Positions 44,052-51,766 of a stretch of 64,000 bases of DNA are shown here, one piece after another; within the stretch, counting starts at the first letter, position 1; each line of letters opens with the position of its first letter. The position numbers were made by a program, and so were the translations under genes. The DNA comes from Phenylobacterium sp. (GTDB lineage Bacteria; Pseudomonadota; Alphaproteobacteria; Caulobacterales; Caulobacteraceae), in the NCBI RefSeq assembly GCF_016793225.1, contig NZ_JAEUMN010000162.1, positions 1-64,000 on the forward strand, written 5' to 3'. Under the pieces are notes generated by a model. The model had not been told where the DNA came from. It did not search any database and saw nothing but the letters and a program-made list of their open reading frames with translations.

Positions 44052-46433
44052 GTGCGTCGGGACCTGGTGGCCGCCACCACGTGCGTCGTGTTGGCGATGA
44101 GCGGCGGCGACCCCGCCCAGGCCGCAGGCGCGCGGGTCCAGTTCAAGGTCGCGCCCAAGTCCTACTCCGAAGCGCTGCTGGACATGGCCCAGCAGGCGAA
44201 CGTCACCCTGATCGGCGCGGGCGCCTGCATCGGACAGTCGCCGGGCGTGTCCGGGGTGCTGACGATCGAACAGGCGCTCGATCAGCTCCTGGCGGGGGCG
44301 CCCTGCACGGCGCGGCTGGTGGCCGCCGGCACTGTGGAGGTGGCGCCGATCCTGCGGCCCGAGGCCCCGCGCCCCTCACCGCCCGTGACCGTCTCGGAAC
44401 TGCTCGTGACCGCGACGAAGCGGGTGCGCGACCCCCGGCAGATCGCCGTGGCGGTGACGGCGATCCCGCGCGGGCAGCTGCTGTCCACCGGCGCCACCGA
44501 CGCCGGCGAAGCGGCCGGACAGCTCGCGGGCGTCCTCGCCACCAACCTCGGCCCGGGCCGCAACAAGCTGCTGCTGCGCGGGCTCTCGGACGGGGCCTAC
44601 ACGGGTCGCGCCCGCTCGATCGTGGCGACGTTCCTCGACGACATACCGGTCAACTACAACGCCCCCGATCCCGACCTGCGGCTGACGGATGTCGAGCGCG
44701 TGGAGGTCGCAAGGGGCCCCCAGGGCGCGCTCTACGGCGCCGGGTCGCTCTCGGGCCTCTACCGGATCGTCGCGCGCAAGCCCGACCTCGAAGCCTTCCA
44801 CGCCGAGCTGCGCGGGACCGCGGCGATCACCGAGAGCGGGGATCCGAGCTACGCCGTCGAGGGCTACGCCAACTACCCGCTGACGCTGTTCGGCCAGACC
44901 ATCGGCCTGCGCCTCGCCGCCTACCAGGAGGAACAGGGCGGCTACCTCGAGAACGTGCGGCTGATGCGCAGCAACGTCGACCGCACCGTGCGGCGGGGCG
45001 CGCGGCTCATCATGCTCTACGAGCCGACGGACGACCTGACGTTCACCGTCACGTTGGCGGGCCAGCACCTGCGTTCGGACGACACCCACTACACGACGCC
45101 CGGCATGAAGCTGACGCGGGACACGCGTTCGCCCGAGCCGCACGTCAACGACATCGAGCTCGCCACCGCCACGGTGCGGCGCTCGTGGGGGTGGGGCGAA
45201 CTGACCTCGGCGACGGGCGTGGTCCGTCACCGCTACGGCAGCCTGTTCGACTCGACGGCCAGCAAGGACCTCTACACACGCTTCGCCGAGACCGCGGCCT
45301 ATGCCGAGCGCACGCGCACCACCATGCTGGTGGAGGATCTGGTGCTCACCTCGCGCGGCGCCGGCCGCCTCGAGTGGCTCGCGGGCGTCTACGGCTCGTA
45401 CACGCGCGTGCATACGCCCACCGAGTTCCTGGCGCAGCTCTCGTTCTCGCCGGTGCTGATCCCGGTCTACGGCGACGACCGGCGCGATCGGATCCGCGAG
45501 CTGGCCGCCTATGGCGAGGTTTCCTACGAGGTGCTGCCCGGCTGGACCGTTGCGGTCGGCGCGCGCGCCTTCCAGATCGAGACCCGGACCCGCTCGTCGG
45601 TGGTGTCCGAACGCTTCCAGCCCCGCAGTTTTGACCGCGAGGTCAAGTTCAGCGGCGTCTCGCCCAAGCTCTCGCTCCAGAAGACCTTCGGCGGGGGAAA
45701 CCTGGCCTATGTGGTGATGTCCGAAGGCTACCGGTCCGGCGGCATAAACTCGGGCGGCGCCGTGCCTCTGCTGCCCGAACGCGAGGTCTTCGGCCCGGAC
45801 CGGCTCACCAACTTCGAGGCCGGCCTGAAGCTCGAGGCGTTCCGCCGGCGTCTGGGCGTGAACACGGCCCTCTTCTACGACCTTTGGGACGACATCCAGA
45901 CGGACCAGTTCCGGGACTCGGGAATTCCCTTCACCACCAATGCGGGCGACGCCCAGGTCATCGGCGTCGAGACCGAGGTCACCTGGCGCACCGACTTCGG
46001 TCTCACGGCGCAGCTGAACGCCCGGATCAGCCGCACCCGGACGGGCCGGCCGAACCCCGCCTTCATCCGCACGCCCCTCGCCGACGGCCTGCCGGGGGCG
46101 CCCCCCATCTCCGCTGGGGCCGTGCTCAGCTACGACACCGCGATCGGCGACGACTGGACGCTGCGGCTGATCGGCCAGGCCAGCTACGTCGGCCGCTCCC
46201 GGGTCAGCTTCGAGGCGGCGCAGCCGCGCACCCGCGAGTACGGCCGCGCGAAGCTGTCTGCGGAACTGACCAACGGCGCCTGGGGCGCGCAGCTCTTCGT
46301 GATCAATCCGCTGAACGACTACAGCGACACCTTCGCCTTCGGGAACCCGTTCACACAGAACCAGGCCAAGATCCGTCAGGTGACGCCGCAGCGGCCGCGG
46401 ACCATCGGCATCACCGTGTCGCGCGGGCTGTAG
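44052..46433 (+). CDS. TonB-dependent receptor with N-terminal signalling (STN) domain
   Basis: 793-residue outer-membrane receptor. A signal peptide (~1-26) is followed by a secretin/TonB N-terminal signalling domain (~30-97; VQFKVAPKSYSEALLDMAQQANVTLIGA). The plug then has a VTVSELLVTATKR TonB-box-like start and the ERVEVARGPQGALYGAGSLSG motif, and a 22-strand barrel ends in an aromatic-poor TVSRGL. The STN domain contacts FecR, so ligand binding should switch on the sigma factor two genes upstream. GTG 44052 is chosen with GGAG upstream. The ligand is unknown: ferric siderophore, haem or a glycan are all possible. Confidence 0.93.
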   Translation: MRRDLVAATTCVVLAMSGGDPAQAAGARVQFKVAPKSYSEALLDMAQQANVTLIGAGACIGQSPGVSGVLTIEQALDQLLAGAPCTARLVAAGTVEVAPILRPEAPRPSPPVTVSELLVTATKRVRDPRQIAVAVTAIPRGQLLSTGATDAGEAAGQLAGVLATNLGPGRNKLLLRGLSDGAYTGRARSIVATFLDDIPVNYNAPDPDLRLTDVERVEVARGPQGALYGAGSLSGLYRIVARKPDLEAFHAELRGTAAITESGDPSYAVEGYANYPLTLFGQTIGLRLAAYQEEQGGYLENVRLMRSNVDRTVRRGARLIMLYEPTDDLTFTVTLAGQHLRSDDTHYTTPGMKLTRDTRSPEPHVNDIELATATVRRSWGWGELTSATGVVRHRYGSLFDSTASKDLYTRFAETAAYAERTRTTMLVEDLVLTSRGAGRLEWLAGVYGSYTRVHTPTEFLAQLSFSPVLIPVYGDDRRDRIRELAAYGEVSYEVLPGWTVAVGARAFQIETRTRSSVVSERFQPRSFDREVKFSGVSPKLSLQKTFGGGNLAYVVMSEGYRSGGINSGGAVPLLPEREVFGPDRLTNFEAGLKLEAFRRRLGVNTALFYDLWDDIQTDQFRDSGIPFTTNAGDAQVIGVETEVTWRTDFGLTAQLNARISRTRTGRPNPAFIRTPLADGLPGAPPISAGAVLSYDTAIGDDWTLRLIGQASYVGRSRVSFEAAQPRTREYGRAKLSAELTNGAWGAQLFVINPLNDYSDTFAFGNPFTQNQAKIRQVTPQRPRTIGITVSRGL

Positions 46434-46866
46434 AAAAATTCTATCGGCGACCTGGGGGTTCCACCGTGCGGCGCCGTCTCCACCGCGACCTTCGATTTAT
46501 GGAGAGCGTAGGTCGAACAGCAGGCGCGTGTGACGAAGCGCCTCAGTCCGTGTGGCGTGTGATCCCGAGCCCAAGATCGCGCCACGCCTTGGCTCGGCGC
46601 GGTTTCGGCCCCTGATGGCGGCCGGGACCGCGCCTCCCCGCTCGCGCCTCGCGAGAACAGATTTGGCCGATCGAAGCTCTGGTGCTACCTTCTGCACGTT
46701 GACCGCGGTCGGCTCGGGCCGCGATCCACACGCGTCGGCTCTCCAGTCGCTGACACGAGACCACCGCCCCGGTCCGAGGACGTCACACCTCGGCCGGGGC
46801 TCCTCGTTTCTGGGCCCCCCTTTCCGAGACCCCTTTCCTTGACGCTCGAGACCCGCCGGCGCGCCG
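46434..46866. other. Non-coding gap with a second promoter-like element
   Basis: 433 bases with no supported gene. The promoter-like element at 46444-46484 points rightward into this gap. Open frames here (e.g. 46552-46842) lack codon bias and ribosome sites. Nothing else recognisable was found. Confidence 0.55.
46444..46484 (+). promoter_or_regulatory. Second copy of the fecR promoter-like element
   Basis: It aligns without gaps over ~40 bp to 42985-43024, sharing TCGGCGACCT, GGGG and GCGGCGCCGTCT. It lies 11 bp after the TonB receptor stop. It could drive an unannotated RNA, or be a remnant of a lost sigma-dependent gene. Confidence 0.45.
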
Positions 46867-47775
46867 CTACGGCGGCGGCCAGGCGCGCGCCAGGAAGGCG
46901 GCGATGCGGGCGACCGCCTCGTCCGCCTCGGGCAGGGCGCCGCCGAACATCTGCCAGACGTGGATCATGTCGGGCCAGACCTCGAGCTCGACCGAGACGC
47001 CCGCGGCCTCGGCGCGCTGCGCCAGGGTGACGGCGTCGTCGAGCAGGACCTCGTCCGACCCGGCCTGGACGAGGAGCCGCGGCAGGCCCGAAAGGTCGGC
47101 GGCCAGGGGCGAGGCCAGCGGGGCGGCCGGATCCTGGCCCTGGAGGTACTGGTCGGCCATCTCCAGCAGGATACGGCGCGTGAGCAGCGGATCGGCGCCG
47201 GCCCGGGTCTCGTACGAGCCGCCGGTGCAGGCGAGGTCGACCCACGGGCTCAGCGCGACCGCGGCGGCCGGCGCGGGCAGGCCGGCGTCCCGGATGGCGA
47301 TCAGCGCCGCGATGGCCAGCCCGCCGCCGGCCGACTCCCCGCCGATGGCGATGCGCGCGGGCTCCGCTCCGTCCGCCAGCAGCGCGCGATACGCCGCCAC
47401 CGCGTCCTCCACGGCGGCCGGGAACGGGTGGTCGGGCGCGAGGCGGTAGTCCAGGCTCACCACACGGGCGGCGGTGGCGAGGGCGAGCGCGGTGGTCAGG
47501 CCGCGGCTGCCGGCCGGGTCGCCCATCACGTAGCCGCCGCCGTGCAGGTGCAGGAAGACGTTCGGACCGCCGCCCGGCTCCCGTTCGAGGGTCTCGACCG
47601 GCCGTCCGGCCAGCGCGCCGGCGGCGACCCGTAGCCCCGGCGGCGGCGGCGGCTGCCCGGCGGCGAAGACCGCCGCCTGCGCGCGGCGGTGTGCGATGGA
47701 GGCGTCGGGGCCGCCCAGCAGCGACAGGAGCATCGCGCGCACGCCATCGATGGGGCGCTCGGGGCGCGCGCTCAT
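46867..47775 (-). CDS. Alpha/beta hydrolase, HSL-type carboxylesterase
   Basis: 302-residue esterase of the hormone-sensitive-lipase group. The oxyanion motif is HLHGGGYVMG, the nucleophile lies in GGESAGGGLA, Asp in the DEVLLDD region, and His in MIHVWQMF. It overlaps the Baeyer-Villiger monooxygenase gene by four bases (ATGA), and an ester or lactone made by that enzyme would be its natural substrate. It has no signal peptide. Confidence 0.93.
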   Translation of the reverse strand: MSARPERPIDGVRAMLLSLLGGPDASIAHRRAQAAVFAAGQPPPPPGLRVAAGALAGRPVETLEREPGGGPNVFLHLHGGGYVMGDPAGSRGLTTALALATAARVVSLDYRLAPDHPFPAAVEDAVAAYRALLADGAEPARIAIGGESAGGGLAIAALIAIRDAGLPAPAAAVALSPWVDLACTGGSYETRAGADPLLTRRILLEMADQYLQGQDPAAPLASPLAADLSGLPRLLVQAGSDEVLLDDAVTLAQRAEAAGVSVELEVWPDMIHVWQMFGGALPEADEAVARIAAFLARAWPPP

Positions 47776-49388
47776 CCGTTCGGCCCTGCGCCCAGCCGGA
47801 AGCCCTCGTACCCGCGCTGCGCCACCTCCAGGCAGCGCTCGCGGTAGGCCGCGAACCCGCCCACGTACACGCCGAAGCGGCGCGGCTTTCCGGGGATGTT
47901 GGCGCCGAAGTACCAGGACCCGTCCGCCTTCGGGTACAGCGTATGGGCGACCGCGGCGTCGGATTCGGCCACCCAGGCCGCCTCGGCGGTCTCGGTGGCC
48001 TCGACGGTGGCGACGCCGCGCGTGCGCATGTGCTCCAGGCAGTCGGCGATCCAGTCCACATGCTGCTCGACGGCCGTCGGCATGTTCGCCAGGACCGACG
48101 GGCTGAGGGGGCCCGTGACGGTGAACAGGTTGGGGAAGCCCGCGATGCCGAGGCCGAGGTAGCTCTTCGGCCCTTCGGCCCATCGGTCGGCCAGCCGGAC
48201 GCCGCCGCGGCCCCTCACGTCGATGGCGAGCAGGGCCCCGGTGATGGCGTCGAAGCCCGTGGCGACGACCAGGTCGTCCAGGTCGTACGCCGCGTCCGCC
48301 GTGCGCAGGACGTGGCCCGCAACCTCGCGGATCGGCGCGCTGCGCACGTCGACCAGCGTCACGTTGGGACGGTTGAAGGTCTCGTAGTAGTCGTCGTCCA
48401 GCGGCGGGCGTTTCACGCCGATCGGATGGTCGTTGGGGATCAGCCGCTGCGCGGTCGCCGGGTCGCGCACCGTGCGCAGGATGTGGGCGCGCACGAAGTC
48501 CTGCGCCGTGCGGTTGGCGCGCTCGTCGCTGAAGAGGTCGGTGAAGGCGCTGAAGAACCGCATGCCGCCCTGGTCCCAGAAGGCCTGGTAGGCCGCTTCC
48601 CGCGCCGCGTCGCTGACCTCCAGCGCCGACTGCTCCGGCGGGTCGAACGGCACCGCCCCGCCCGAGGCCAGGCAGCGGGCGCGGATCTCGGCGTAGTTGG
48701 CCTTCACCCAGGCGTCGAAGTCCGGGTCGGTCGGGCGGTTCCAGGCCGGCAGCACCCAGTTGGCCGTGCGCTGGAACACCGTCAGATGCTCGGCCTGCTC
48801 GGCGATGCGCGGGATCGCCTGCACCGCAGAGGCGCCGGTGCCGATCACGCCGACGCGGCGGCCTCGGAAGTCGACGGGGTCATGCGGCCACTGGGCGGTG
48901 TGGAACAGCCGCCCCTGGAAGTCGCGAAGGCCCGGGATGTCCGGCCAGTTCACCTGCGACAGGCAGCCCATCGCCGTCACCAGGGACCGCGTGGTCGTCT
49001 CGAACCCGTCCGTCGTGCGCAGCCGCCAACCGCCCAGGGACTCGTCGAAATGCGCCGCCGCCACCCTGGCGCCGAAGCGATAGCGCCGGCGCAGATCGAA
49101 GCGGTCGGCGACGTGCTTCAGGTAGCTGAGGATCTCGGGCTGCTCGGAGTAGCGCAGGCTCCAGTTCCAGTCCTGCTGCAGGCCGTCGTCGAAGGCGTAG
49201 CTGTAGTAGTAGCTCTCGCAGTCGCACCGCGCGCCCGGATAGCGGTTCCAGTACCAGACGCCCCCGACGTCGTCGGCCTGTTCCAGGCCCAGGACGTCGA
49301 GGCCCTGCTCGCCGAAGCGATGGACGGCGTAGAGCCCCCCGAAGCCCGCGCCGATGACGACCACGTCGTACTGCGGTTCCGCGCCCAT
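47772..49388 (-). CDS. Baeyer-Villiger monooxygenase (flavin-containing, type I)
   Basis: 538-residue FAD- and NADPH-dependent enzyme that inserts oxygen next to a ketone to give an ester or lactone. The FAD site is G13-A-G-F-G-G18, and the BVMO fingerprint FxGxxxHxxxW is exact (F157, G159, H163, W167; FQGRLFHTAQW). The NADPH site is GVIGTGASAVQ. ATG 49388 follows GAGGG; an in-frame ATG at 49412 lies inside the operator-like site and is unlikely. It heads the BVMO-esterase operon, with an AACRNNCGTTAT site 23 bp before the start. Confidence 0.94.
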   Translation of the reverse strand: MGAEPQYDVVVIGAGFGGLYAVHRFGEQGLDVLGLEQADDVGGVWYWNRYPGARCDCESYYYSYAFDDGLQQDWNWSLRYSEQPEILSYLKHVADRFDLRRRYRFGARVAAAHFDESLGGWRLRTTDGFETTTRSLVTAMGCLSQVNWPDIPGLRDFQGRLFHTAQWPHDPVDFRGRRVGVIGTGASAVQAIPRIAEQAEHLTVFQRTANWVLPAWNRPTDPDFDAWVKANYAEIRARCLASGGAVPFDPPEQSALEVSDAAREAAYQAFWDQGGMRFFSAFTDLFSDERANRTAQDFVRAHILRTVRDPATAQRLIPNDHPIGVKRPPLDDDYYETFNRPNVTLVDVRSAPIREVAGHVLRTADAAYDLDDLVVATGFDAITGALLAIDVRGRGGVRLADRWAEGPKSYLGLGIAGFPNLFTVTGPLSPSVLANMPTAVEQHVDWIADCLEHMRTRGVATVEATETAEAAWVAESDAAVAHTLYPKADGSWYFGANIPGKPRRFGVYVGGFAAYRERCLEVAQRGYEGFRLGAGPNG

Positions 49389-49410
49389 GGGCCCTCGCTC
49401 GTTCGATAGC

Positions 49411-49422
49411 ATAACGGACGTT
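49411..49422 (-). promoter_or_regulatory. Operator-like site A before the BVMO operon
   Basis: On the minus strand it reads AACGTCCGTTAT, immediately followed by GCTATC so that TATGCT could be the -10. AACG/CGTT arms flank two bases. It is also framed by GATAGC (49405) and GCTATC (49431). It is one of four sites of the same pattern in the island, and the only one in the BVMO/SDR divergent region. Confidence 0.55.
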
Positions 49423-49499
49423 ACGCAGACGCTATCGGCTTCTTCGGGCCTGTGTAAAGGTGCGGGCCGACACGAGGGGGTCGGAGCGGGAGGATGTCC

Positions 49500-50297
49500 G
49501 TGGGGCGGATGGCAGGCAAGGTGGCGCTGGTGACCGGCGCGGCGGGCGGCATCGGCCGGGCCTGCGCGCTGCTCCTGGCCCGCGAGGGCGCCCGGGTCTT
49601 CGCCGGGGATGTGGACATGGAGGGGCTCGCGGGCACCGCCGCGCTGGCCCGGGACGGCGACGCCGTCGAGACCGTGCGGCTGGACGTCACCTCCGAGGAC
49701 GATTGGGCCGAGGTCGTGGGCCGGATCAGCGCCGCCGCGGGGGCGCTGCACGTGCTGGTCAACAACGCGGGCCTCTGCATCAGCGCCCAGCTGCTCGAGA
49801 CGACGAACGATGTCTGGCGCCGGCAGATGTCGGTGAACCTGGACGGGGTGTTCTTCGGCACGCGGGCGGCCATGCCGCTCCTGGCGCGGGCCGGCGGCGC
49901 GGCGGTCGTCAACGTCTCGTCCGTGGCCGGCCTGGACGGCCTGCCGGGGCTCTCGGCCTACTGCGCCACCAAGGGGGGCGTGCGGCTGTTCACCAAGGCC
50001 GTGGCGCTCGAATGCGCGCAGGCGCGCAACGGCGTGCGGGTGAACTCGGTCCACCCCGGGGCCATCGAGACGCCGATCTGGGTGAAGATGCAGAACGACG
50101 GTCGGCTGGACCCCGGCTCGAATTCGGCCGAGGCGCTGATGGACGCCACACGCCAGGCGGCCGCGGAGGCCACGCCGCTCGGCTTCGCCGGTCTGCCCGA
50201 GGACATCGCCGAGGGCGTGCTCTACCTGTGCTCGGACGCCGCCCGTTTCGTCACGGGCGCCGAACTGGTGATCGACGGCGGCGTACACGCGGGCTGA
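49500..50297 (+). CDS. Short-chain dehydrogenase/reductase
   Basis: 265-residue NAD(P)-dependent oxidoreductase. TGAAGGIGRA is the cofactor motif, NNAGLC the NAG motif, and YCATKGG the active-site Y-x-x-x-K. In the island it could oxidise an alcohol to the ketone that the divergent Baeyer-Villiger enzyme uses, as in cyclohexanol and steroid pathways. GTG 49500, six bases after GGGAGG, is preferred over ATG 49494, which touches it. Confidence 0.92.
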   Translation: MGRMAGKVALVTGAAGGIGRACALLLAREGARVFAGDVDMEGLAGTAALARDGDAVETVRLDVTSEDDWAEVVGRISAAAGALHVLVNNAGLCISAQLLETTNDVWRRQMSVNLDGVFFGTRAAMPLLARAGGAAVVNVSSVAGLDGLPGLSAYCATKGGVRLFTKAVALECAQARNGVRVNSVHPGAIETPIWVKMQNDGRLDPGSNSAEALMDATRQAAAEATPLGFAGLPEDIAEGVLYLCSDAARFVTGAELVIDGGVHAG

Positions 50298-50345
50298 CGG
50301 CGCGGCGACCGTATTCGGCGCGGCGGCGCTGTGCTAACGCGCCAG

Positions 50346-50362
50346 TCGCGCAGGTTGCGCGA
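50346..50362. promoter_or_regulatory. Palindrome upstream of the island tetR gene
   Basis: TCGCGCA-GGT-TGCGCGA has perfect seven-base arms and ends 14 bp before the tetR start codon. It does not resemble the AACRNNCGTTAT sites. A TetR protein often binds its own promoter, so this is either its autoregulatory site or the site of a different regulator. Confidence 0.45.
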
Positions 50363-50376
50363 AGCGTGAGGACGTC

Positions 50377-51009
50377 ATGGCCCGGCAGGCTGACCACGAG
50401 CAGAGGAGGCGCCAGTTCGCCGCGGCGGCCCTGGCGGTGATCTCGCGCGACGGCCTGGAAGGCCTGACCATGCGCAACGTGGCCAAGGAGGCCGGCTTCA
50501 CGACCGGCGCGCTGACCCACTACTTCCAGTCCAAGGACGAGGTGCTGATCGCGGTGTCCGAACACGGCGCCGAGATCGTGCGGCCGATGATGGACGAGGC
50601 GGCCACCGGCGTGTCAGCGCGCGAAGCGCTTCGCGACCTGCTGCACACGATCCTGCCCGCCTCGGCCGCCATGAAGGCCCAGTGGCGGTTCTGGGTCGCG
50701 TTCTGGGAGCGCGGCGCCCACAGCCCCCAGGTGCAGCGCGTGATGCGCGAGCGGTACTTCGAGTACATGAACCGCGTGGCCAGCGTGATCCGCCGGGCCC
50801 AGGAGCAGGGCGAGGCGCCCCGCGACCTGGACGTCGACCAGGTGGCGCGGGAGATCGTGGCGACGATCGACGGGCTTGCGGTCCAGGTGCTGCTCGGCGC
50901 GGCGAAGTTCACCGGCGCGGCCCAGCGCCAGTTCGTGGACACGATGCTCGACGCGCGGCTCGGCGCCGTCGCGGCCTCGCCGCCGAAGGCGTCCCGCGCC
51001 GCCGGCTGA
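50377..51009 (+). CDS. TetR family transcriptional regulator of the island
   Basis: 210-residue regulator with helix-turn-helix LTMRNVAKEAGFTTGALTHYFQSKDEVL (~30-57) and a helical ligand-binding domain. It lies between the SDR and the VOC-TonB-amidohydrolase unit, so it is the natural candidate to control the island through the AACRNNCGTTAT sites at 49411, 51064, 51099 and 55210. Its own promoter has a different palindrome, so this link needs proof. GTGAGGACGTC precedes the ATG. Confidence 0.92.
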   Translation: MARQADHEQRRRQFAAAALAVISRDGLEGLTMRNVAKEAGFTTGALTHYFQSKDEVLIAVSEHGAEIVRPMMDEAATGVSAREALRDLLHTILPASAAMKAQWRFWVAFWERGAHSPQVQRVMRERYFEYMNRVASVIRRAQEQGEAPRDLDVDQVAREIVATIDGLAVQVLLGAAKFTGAAQRQFVDTMLDARLGAVAASPPKASRAAG

Positions 51010-51058
51010 GCGACGCCTGACGACCGGTCGGTCGGACGCGCCTCCGGCTTCATGCCAT

Positions 51059-51112
51059 TGCAGAACAAGCGTTATACGATCGCTTGCCCATTTTGCAGAA
51101 CGAGCGTTATGC
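51059..51112 (+). promoter_or_regulatory. Tandem operator-like sites B1 and B2
   Basis: A 19-bp block (51059-51077) is repeated at 51094-51112 with only two changes, 35 bp apart (start to start). Each has the core AACRAGCGTTAT (51064-51075 and 51099-51110) and runs into a -10-like sequence (TATACGAT; TATGCT). They precede the VOC gene by ~78 bp and are the strongest sign of shared control in the island. Confidence 0.6.
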
Positions 51113-51187
51113 TCGGCTCCAGAAGACGAGCGCCGGGGCGATCGCGCAGAGCGTGAGGCCGCCGCGCCACATGGGGAGTGTGCGGTC

Positions 51188-51709
51188 ATGTCCGACGCGG
51201 AATGGGCGCTGTCGCGCCTCTATCACACCGTCATCAACTGCCGCGATCTGGACGAGTCCGTCGCGTTCTACCGAAAGCTCGGCTTCGAGGTCCTCAACGA
51301 CCGCCGCAACGTCGACTGGCCCGACTTCGTGGCCGGGATCTTCGGCCTGTCGAAGGCGAAGGGGCGGGGCGTCCTGATGGTCCTGCCCTCGGACCCGGAC
51401 GGTCCCATGATGGACCTCATCGAATGGATGGAGCCCAAGGCCGCCTTCCCGGATCCTGCGGCGCGCAAGACCCAGGTGCCGCGGATCATCGCCTTCAGGA
51501 CCCAGAACGTGCATGCCGCCTACGAGGCGCTCAGCAAGTCGGGCGTGGTGTTCACCCAGGCCCCGCACGTGCCGGACGCGGCGCTCGGGATCGTGGGCAC
51601 GGCCTGCTGCTACGATCCGAACGGCAACATCATCGAGATGATCGAACTCCAGCCGGGCGTCCGGCACTCACGAGCCAACGAGGCGCTGGGCAACAAGGCG
51701 TCGAACTGA
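51188..51709 (+). CDS. VOC (glyoxalase/bleomycin resistance) family protein
   Basis: 173-residue protein of the vicinal oxygen chelate superfamily, with two beta-alpha-beta-beta-beta modules: LYHTVINCRDLDESVAFYRKLGFEVL and RIIAFRTQNVHAAYEALSKSGVVF ... YDPNGNIIEMIEL. The N-terminal His and C-terminal Glu are metal-ligand-like. Roles in the family include dioxygenase, isomerase and lyase; none can be chosen. It is the first gene of the unit that continues with the TonB receptor 57 bp downstream. Confidence 0.87.
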   Translation: MSDAEWALSRLYHTVINCRDLDESVAFYRKLGFEVLNDRRNVDWPDFVAGIFGLSKAKGRGVLMVLPSDPDGPMMDLIEWMEPKAAFPDPAARKTQVPRIIAFRTQNVHAAYEALSKSGVVFTQAPHVPDAALGIVGTACCYDPNGNIIEMIELQPGVRHSRANEALGNKASN

Positions 51710-51766
51710 ACTTCGGCCCGCGCGGGGCCGCAGATGACCAACGATAAATCGGGGAGGGATCGGCAG

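Noticed and set aside
46552-46842. Possible 96-codon gene after the TonB receptor
   Set aside because: No ribosome site, no codon bias, and a composition like random high-GC DNA.
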